Translations under genes and position numbers: made by a program
Notes under the pieces: generated by a model
Databases searched by the model: none
What the model was told of the DNA's origin: nothing
What the model saw: only the letters and a program-made list of their open reading frames with translations
Assembly (NCBI GenBank): GCA_946497955.1
Contig: CAMMMH010000012.1
Span: 1 to 46,390 of the forward strand
Source of the DNA: an uncultured Mycoplasmatota bacterium
Lineage (GTDB): Bacteria; Bacillota_I; Bacilli_A; RF39; UBA660
Direction: 5' to 3'
Length of the DNA: 46,390 bases
Shown: positions 42,758 through 46,390 of the stretch, piece by piece
How positions within the stretch are numbered: the first letter of the stretch is position 1
Layout of the letters: each line of letters begins with the position of its first letter

Positions 42758-42772
42758 TCTCCCTCCTTTCTA

Positions 42773-42814
42773 ATAGTCATCCTATCTTAATAAGATGACT
42801 ATGTATGACCACAA
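42773..42814 (-). promoter_or_regulatory. parAB promoter with overlapping palindromic operator
   Basis: On the minus strand TTGTGG (42809-42814), a 16-base spacer and TATTAA (42787-42792). The -10 lies in the centre of a perfect 9-bp inverted repeat ATAGTCATC / GATGACTAT (42773-42802), with an inner ATCTTA / TAAGAT. Binding of a repressor, perhaps ParB or an element regulator, would block initiation. Confidence 0.55.
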
Positions 42815-42843
42815 AAAAAGAACTGATATAATGATACAGTTCT
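42813..42843 (-). terminator. Terminator of the tRNA-Arg gene
   Basis: On the minus strand AGAACTG / CAGTTCT (7 bp, 11-base loop) followed by seven T residues, 36 bases after the tRNA's CCA end. It separates the tRNA from parA; its T tract abuts the parA -35. Confidence 0.8.
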
Positions 42844-42878
42844 ATATGTTATTTATAATTTTTATTTAAAAAAATATA

Positions 42879-42957
42879 TGGTGTTCCCGAGTGGAATCGA
42901 ACCACCGCAAAACCAGGCTTCGGGGACCTGTGCTCTATCCAACTGAGCTACGGGAAC
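42879..42957 (-). tRNA. tRNA-Arg (anticodon CCG), probably element-encoded
   Basis: A complete cloverleaf on the minus strand: acceptor GTTCCCG / CGGGAAC, D stem GCTC / GAGC, anticodon stem CAGGT / GCCTG with loop CCCCGAA (anticodon CCG, reading CGG), and T stem GGTGG / CCACT with loop TTCGATT. The discriminator is A, with an encoded CCA. The variable region (GTTTTGC) has 7 bases rather than the usual 4-5, giving a total of 79 nt. An extended -10 lies just upstream and a terminator downstream. A broken tRNA with the same anticodon sits 180 bases away. Confidence 0.9.
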
Positions 42958-42966
42958 ATCTATACC

Positions 42967-42975
42967 ATTTTAACA
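42967..42975 (-). promoter_or_regulatory. Extended -10 promoter of tRNA-Arg
   Basis: On the minus strand TGTTAAAAT (TG, one base, TAAAAT), about 10 bases before the tRNA 5' end. There is no clear -35. The orphaned host tRNA promoter further upstream could also transcribe this tRNA. Confidence 0.45.
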
Positions 42976-43041
42976 TAAAAATATAAAAAATGATTTTATT
43001 TTTTTAAAATTTGTTAGTATTTTTTTAAGATAGATAAATTT

Positions 43042-43062
43042 ATTCGCGACAGATTCGCGACA
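43042..43062. repeat. Tandem direct repeats, 11-bp period (candidate integrase arm sites)
   Basis: ATTCGCGACA occurs twice, at 43042-43051 and 43053-43062, separated by one base, so the copies are one helical turn apart. They lie about 75 bases inside the inferred crossover in the broken tRNA. Tyrosine integrases bind such direct repeats with their N-terminal arm-binding domain. Confidence 0.55.
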
Positions 43063-43136
43063 CTTATTATCTTATATTTCTATCTTTTCTTATAAAATAA
43101 AGGTTTAATTAATAATCGCTATACTTTAACCAATTT

Positions 43137-43176
43137 CTTCGGAGGGAAACGCTCTATCCTACTGAGCTACGTGAAC
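43137..43176 (-). pseudogene. 5' half of a disrupted tRNA-Arg (CCG)
   Basis: On the minus strand a tRNA begins GTTCACG TA GCTC AGTAGGATA GAGC G TTTCC CTCCGAA G, with anticodon CCG at 43140-43142. After the anticodon loop the sequence leaves tRNA structure: the expected GGAAA half-stem is not completed, and there is no T arm or acceptor 3' strand. The promoter is intact. It aligns with the complete tRNA-Arg at 42879-42957 over the D arm and acceptor 5' strand. I read it as the host gene cut by the element. Confidence 0.8.
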
Positions 43177-43184
43177 ATAACTAA

Positions 43185-43213
43185 ATTATAGCATTGCTCC
43201 CTTTATTTTACAA
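43185..43213 (-). promoter_or_regulatory. Promoter of the disrupted tRNA-Arg, now reading into the element
   Basis: On the minus strand TTGTAA (43208-43213), a 17-base spacer and TATAAT (43185-43190) with TG at the extended -10 position. Transcription should begin about 43178, at the tRNA 5' end, and would now enter the element toward the intact tRNA-Arg. Confidence 0.8.
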
Positions 43214-43230
43214 TTATTAACATCTGTAAT

Positions 43231-43260
43231 TTGACAAACTTATGAAAATTAACATAAACT
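43231..43260 (+). promoter_or_regulatory. Promoter of glmS
   Basis: TTGACA (43231-43236), an 18-base spacer and TAAACT (43255-43260). Transcription would start near 43267, about 35 bases before the ribozyme. A perfect 8-bp inverted repeat ATAAGTTA / TAACTTAT (43271-43297) lies in the short leader upstream of the cleavage site. Confidence 0.6.
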
Positions 43261-43300
43261 ATTATTAAGGATAAGTTAGATGGAGGTAATAACTTATTTT

Positions 43301-43428
43301 AGTGCCAGAACCAGTTTGGTTGACGAGGTTGATAGTTATCGAAAATTCGGCGGATACTATCACGGCTACTAGTCGTAAGGTATATGACAAAAAGTAAAAT
43401 CAAGATTACAACAAAACATATATCAAAG
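43301..43428 (+). ncRNA. glmS ribozyme / GlcN6P riboswitch
   Basis: The conserved glmS ribozyme core is present in order: AGTGCCAGAAC, then GTTGACGAGG, TTATCGA, TTCGGCGGAT, CACGGCT and GTCGTAAGG. A TATATG / CATATA stem (43381-43386 with 43417-43422) enclosing GTAA / TTAC follows. Self-cleavage should fall between A43301 and G43302 when glucosamine-6-phosphate is bound, lowering glmS mRNA. The first core bases are AGTGCC rather than AGCGCC; the change keeps a G-U pair with GGCG. Confidence 0.93.
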
Positions 43429-43443
43429 TAGTAAGGAGTTTAT

Positions 43444-45246
43444 ATGTGTGGAATTGTTGGGGCAGTTTCTAAAAATAGAAATATATTGCCTATTTTAATA
43501 ACGGGATTAAAAAATCTTGAGTATAGAGGTTATGACTCAGCAGGGGTCGCATACCTTAAAAATAATAAAATAAATATTGTAAAAACAAGTGGTAAAGTAA
43601 GTAAACTTGAAAATAAACTTAATAAGAGTGATGAAAGTAATATAGGTATAGCTCATACTAGATGGGCTACTCATGGGAAAGCGAATAGTGTTAATGCTCA
43701 TCCTCATAGAGTTAATCATATTACTATTGTTCATAATGGTATAATTGAAAATTTTAAAGAGATTAAAGATATGTTAGAAAAAGAAAACTATTCTTTTAAG
43801 TCTAGTACAGATACAGAAGTAGGATGTGCTTTATTAAATTACTATTATGAAAAGTTTAATGATGTAGATAAGACTATTAAAGCTTTTATGAATAAAGTTA
43901 TTGGTAGTTATGCTATTCTTATGATTATTGATAATGACTTAGATAATCTTTATGTAATGAAAAAAGAAAGTCCTTTAGTAATAGGAATTACTGATAAGAC
44001 TAATATTGTCGCTAGTGATATTAGAGCGATATTAAAATATACTAATAAATACTATATATTAGATGACTTTGAATATGCTAGAGTTAATGCTAATGAAGTT
44101 GTAATTAAGTCCGTTAAAGGAGATATTTTAAATAAAGAATTACATACCATTGATATAAAAGATAGTGATAATTATAAAGGCCATTATAAACATTATATGT
44201 TAAAAGAGATAATGGAACAGAAAACAACTATTTTAAAGACAGTATTACCTTTTATAAAAGAAGGACTAGATTCTTTAAAGACTTTACCAGATTTAACTAA
44301 GTATAAAGAAATCACTATTGTTGGTTGTGGTACTGCTTACCATGCCGGACTAGTTGCAAAATATCTTTTTGAAGAAGTTACTAATACAAGATGTAATGTT
44401 TATCTAGCTAGTGAGTTTAGATATCAAAATAACTTTTTATCTAAAGATACTCTAACTATCTTTATCTCTCAGTCAGGAGAAACAGCCGATACTATCGCTG
44501 CTTTAAAGCTTGTTAAAAGTAAAAACTGTCCTACTTTAGGTATTATTAATGTAGAAGATAGTACTATATCTTATTTAGTAGATACTTGTCTTTATACGAA
44601 AGCAGGAAGTGAAATAGCAGTAGCATCTACTAAAGCTTATACTGCTCAAGTAGCTCTTCTTTCTATTCTAGTACTTTCTCATGGACTAAGGAATAAAACA
44701 ATAAGTAGAGATAGAGCATTAGAGGTAATAGATGAATTTAAAAGTATAGAGAAACTAATCACTCCTCTATTAAATGATAAAGATACATATCTATCTATTG
44801 CAAAAAACATCTATAAAGAAGAAGATTTCTTCTATATAGGAAGAGGCCTTGACTATTATCTTAGTATGGAAGGTGCTTTAAAATTAAAAGAAATATCTTA
44901 TATTCATAGCGAATCATATTCTGCAGGAGAATTAAAACATGGTACTATTTCTTTAATTAAGAAAAATACTCCTGTACTTGCTAGTGCCACTAACTCTTGT
45001 TTAAATCCTAAAACTATTAGTAATTTAAAAGAAGTTCTAGCAAGAGGTGCCGATATATATTTAATATGTAATGATAATTATAAGGATGATACTTTCACTA
45101 TCATAAATATTCCTAGAACAAGTGAATTTATTAAAACTGTATTAGTTATAATTCCTTATCAATTAATCGCTTATTATACTGCCACTTTAAGAGGAACTGA
45201 TATAGATAAACCTAAAAATTTAGCAAAGTCTGTTACTGTTGAGTAA
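43444..45246 (+). CDS. glmS: Glutamine-fructose-6-phosphate aminotransferase
   Basis: A 600-residue full-length GlmS, which makes glucosamine-6-phosphate from fructose-6-phosphate and glutamine at the entry to peptidoglycan amino-sugar synthesis. The N-terminal glutaminase domain has the Cys nucleophile (MCGIVGAV) and HTRWATHG (about 71-78). The C-terminal part has two SIS domains, with FISQSGETADT and ASTKAYTAQ, and ends LAKSVTVE as usual for the family. GTAAGGAG lies 5 bases before the ATG. It is controlled by the upstream ribozyme. Ordinary chromosomal gene, intact. Confidence 0.97.
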   Translation: MCGIVGAVSKNRNILPILITGLKNLEYRGYDSAGVAYLKNNKINIVKTSGKVSKLENKLNKSDESNIGIAHTRWATHGKANSVNAHPHRVNHITIVHNGIIENFKEIKDMLEKENYSFKSSTDTEVGCALLNYYYEKFNDVDKTIKAFMNKVIGSYAILMIIDNDLDNLYVMKKESPLVIGITDKTNIVASDIRAILKYTNKYYILDDFEYARVNANEVVIKSVKGDILNKELHTIDIKDSDNYKGHYKHYMLKEIMEQKTTILKTVLPFIKEGLDSLKTLPDLTKYKEITIVGCGTAYHAGLVAKYLFEEVTNTRCNVYLASEFRYQNNFLSKDTLTIFISQSGETADTIAALKLVKSKNCPTLGIINVEDSTISYLVDTCLYTKAGSEIAVASTKAYTAQVALLSILVLSHGLRNKTISRDRALEVIDEFKSIEKLITPLLNDKDTYLSIAKNIYKEEDFFYIGRGLDYYLSMEGALKLKEISYIHSESYSAGELKHGTISLIKKNTPVLASATNSCLNPKTISNLKEVLARGADIYLICNDNYKDDTFTIINIPRTSEFIKTVLVIIPYQLIAYYTATLRGTDIDKPKNLAKSVTVE

Positions 45247-45277
45247 TTTGTGATACAATAGATAACGGAAAGTAGTG

Positions 45278-46003
45278 ATGCAGATGGAATTTTACAATAC
45301 TGATAACAAAAAAATTATAATTAATGATGAAATATTTGGTAATGCTATAAAATCAGGAAAATGTGGAACTGTTTATCATTATAATGAAGATTTATGCTTT
45401 AAATTATATAATCAAAAATATACTGAATATCAATATAGATTAAGTATTTATCTTTATGATATATTAAAGAACATCGATAATCCTAATTTAGTAGATATAA
45501 AAGAACTATATTTTAAAGAGGATAATAAAGCTCGTTGTAATTCAGATGCATATATGAGCAAGTATTATAAAAAGAAATATAGTGATATATTAGAAGTACC
45601 TGTTGACTATCTATTAAACAACGTCGAAAGACTATTAATGTTAGGAGAAACAATAAGTAGTAAAAAAATAATATTTAATGATTTAAAAGTAAAAAATTGT
45701 ATTATGACTGATAATGATTTTGTATTACTTGATCCAGATCTTTGGGAACACTCTCATAATAGCAAAAAAGAAATAATCGAATATAACATTAACTACCTAT
45801 CTTATTTTTTTAAAGAATATGTTAAATATTCTTTAGAAAATAATCACCATGCATTTATGGTAGAAAATGGCCTATATTCTCGTGAAATTGAACGCAAATT
45901 GTTTCCTATTACTGATAATCCTAAAAAAACAATAAAAGTTTTAACTAAAAAACTTAGTGGCTATAAAAGGCCAATAGATTATATTTATAGTATGAAGAAG
46001 TAG
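45278..46003 (+). CDS. Protein-kinase-fold protein
   Basis: About 241 residues with a protein-kinase-like layout. A glycine-rich segment (KSGKCGTVYHYNED) is followed by a Lys-containing strand (LCFKLYNQ). A catalytic-loop-like IIFNDLKVKNCIM has Asp and Asn at the right spacing but Phe-Asn instead of His-Arg before the Asp, and a metal-binding segment reads FVLLDPDLWEH. It may phosphorylate a protein or small molecule, or be a degenerate kinase. Starts at GTG 45275, ATG 45278 or ATG 45284 are possible; GGAAAG sits 5 bases before 45278. It follows glmS by about 30 bases and may be co-transcribed. Confidence 0.6.
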   Translation: MQMEFYNTDNKKIIINDEIFGNAIKSGKCGTVYHYNEDLCFKLYNQKYTEYQYRLSIYLYDILKNIDNPNLVDIKELYFKEDNKARCNSDAYMSKYYKKKYSDILEVPVDYLLNNVERLLMLGETISSKKIIFNDLKVKNCIMTDNDFVLLDPDLWEHSHNSKKEIIEYNINYLSYFFKEYVKYSLENNHHAFMVENGLYSREIERKLFPITDNPKKTIKVLTKKLSGYKRPIDYIYSMKK

Positions 46004-46026
46004 TATTTTAAATATTACTTCTTCAT
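45992..46026 (+). terminator. Long hairpin over the stop codon of the kinase-fold gene
   Basis: ATGAAGAAGTA / TACTTCTTCAT with inner pairs gives a stem of about 16 bp and a 3-base loop. It begins in the last codons and includes the TAG stop. The following T tract is weak, so it may be a terminator or a 3'-end stabiliser. Confidence 0.6.
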
Positions 46027-46096
46027 TACTGTATAATTTTACAAGATAAGTTAATAATATAATTAGGTATCACTTATGAAAAATAAAAAAAATATA

Positions 46097-46125
46097 TTGT
46101 CAAGCCGAAAGAAATATGTTAGAAT
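46097..46125 (+). promoter_or_regulatory. Promoter of tRNA-Met
   Basis: TTGTCA (46097-46102), a 17-base spacer and TAGAAT (46120-46125), ending 19 bases before the tRNA 5' end. Confidence 0.8.
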
Positions 46126-46144
46126 TAATATGTTAATCTTTTAT

Positions 46145-46221
46145 GGCGAGATAGCTCAGTTGGCTAGAGCGCTCGGTTCATACCCGAAAGGTCGAGGGTT
46201 CGAATCCCCCTCTCGCTACCA
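46145..46221 (+). tRNA. tRNA-Met (anticodon CAT), elongator type
   Basis: A complete cloverleaf: acceptor GGCGAGA / TCTCGCT, D arm GCTC / GAGC, anticodon loop TTCATAC (CAT), T arm with GGTTCGAATCC, and encoded CCA. The overall sequence matches the elongator tRNA-Met pattern of Firmicutes (GCTCGGTTCATACCCG). It lacks the initiator features, the mismatched 1-72 pair and three G-C pairs of the anticodon stem. It has its own promoter and terminator. Confidence 0.93.
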
Positions 46222-46235
46222 ATTTTGATTATTTT

Positions 46236-46260
46236 ACTAGGTTTTAAGCCTAGTTTTTTT
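46236..46260 (+). terminator. Terminator of tRNA-Met
   Basis: ACTAGG / CCTAGT, a 6-bp stem with a 7-base loop followed by six or more T residues, 14 bases after the tRNA CCA. Confidence 0.85.
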
Positions 46261-46262
46261 AT

Positions 46263-46296
46263 TGGGAATATCTAAACAGGTATTCCCATCTTTTTT
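46263..46296 (+). terminator. Second, tandem terminator
   Basis: TGGGAATA / TATTCCCA, a perfect 8-bp stem with a 10-base loop, followed by TCTTTTTT. It lies directly after the first terminator and before the next gene's promoter. Confidence 0.8.
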
Positions 46297-46310
46297 ATTT
46301 TAAGAATAAA

Positions 46311-46319
46311 TGATATAAT
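46311..46319 (+). promoter_or_regulatory. Extended -10 promoter of the right-edge gene
   Basis: TGATATAAT with TG at the extended -10 position and a T-rich stretch in place of a -35, about 42 bases before the ATG at 46361. Confidence 0.5.
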
Positions 46320-46360
46320 TATCTAAACAATAAATAGTAATTTGTAGAGAGGATTAGAAA

Positions 46361-46390
46361 ATGAATTTAGAACAATTAAAAAAAGATTGC
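46361..46390 (+). CDS. Start of an unknown gene, cut by the window edge
   Basis: An ATG behind GAGAGG (8 bases) opens a frame beginning MNLEQLKKDC and runs off the right edge after 10 codons. Too short to identify. Confidence 0.5.
   Translation, partial: MNLEQLKKDC

Larger units (their letters stand above)
10885..43144. mobile_element. Integrative and conjugative element (T4SS, relaxase, ParAB), one end visible
   Basis: A contiguous minus-strand block of conjugation genes in the order seen in Tn1549/CD1108-type Firmicutes elements: ParAB, surface protein and sortase, giant methylase-helicase, SSB, primase, MobC-relaxase, DinG, PcfB, ArdC-like, VirD4, VirB2-like, VirB6, PrgI, VirB4, hydrolase. 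The right boundary is inferred at the broken anticodon region of a tRNA-Arg gene (43137-43144). The left boundary and integrase are not seen; 10885 is only the last recognisable conjugation gene, and the element may extend through the cargo-like genes at 1-10841. Confidence 0.85.

Overview
The window is very AT-rich and Gram-positive in character: strong AGGAGG-type ribosome-binding sites, sigma-A promoters that often carry an extended -10 (TGnTATAAT), a glmS ribozyme, a sortase and a pilin-like surface protein. It fits a low-GC Bacillota, possibly a gut Bacilli or Erysipelotrichia-like lineage; the exact lineage cannot be read from the sequence. TGA acts as a stop in several conjugation genes, so the standard code is assumed.

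Positions 1-10841 hold accessory genes: an interrupted transglutaminase-like gene, a deoxyribosyltransferase-like protein, a P-loop kinase/HD-domain pair, two HAD phosphatases, two GNAT acetyltransferases and three MFS-type transporters. At least three reading frames here are broken by a single in-frame stop. It is not clear whether this block is chromosome or cargo of the neighbouring element.

Positions 10885 to about 43140 are the body of an integrative and conjugative element (ICE), with every gene on the minus strand. In transcription order it has a tRNA-Arg(CCG); parA and parB; a signal-anchored protein, a thioester/SpaA surface protein and a sortase; small OB-fold and unknown proteins; a 2353-residue methylase-helicase; SSB; a DUF3848-like protein; a primase; a candidate oriT; MobC and a relaxase; a DinG-type helicase; PcfB; an ArdC-like protein; and the type IV secretion set (VirD4, VirB2-like, VirB6-like, PrgI/VirB3-like, VirB4, and a wall hydrolase with a C39-like domain). 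Two related unknown proteins sit between VirB6 and PrgI. No integrase is visible, so the far end of the element probably lies beyond the left edge.

The right junction is the most striking part. A promoter-bearing 5' half of a tRNA-Arg(CCG) gene stops just after the anticodon at about 43137. Next to it are tandem 11-bp-period direct repeats, and then a complete tRNA-Arg with the same CCG anticodon but an unusual 7-nt variable loop. The simplest reading is that the element recombined into the anticodon loop of the host tRNA-Arg(CCG), destroyed it, and supplies a replacement.

To the right (43180-46390) is ordinary chromosome: promoter, glmS ribozyme and glmS; a kinase-fold protein; a tRNA-Met with promoter and tandem terminators; and the start of another gene.
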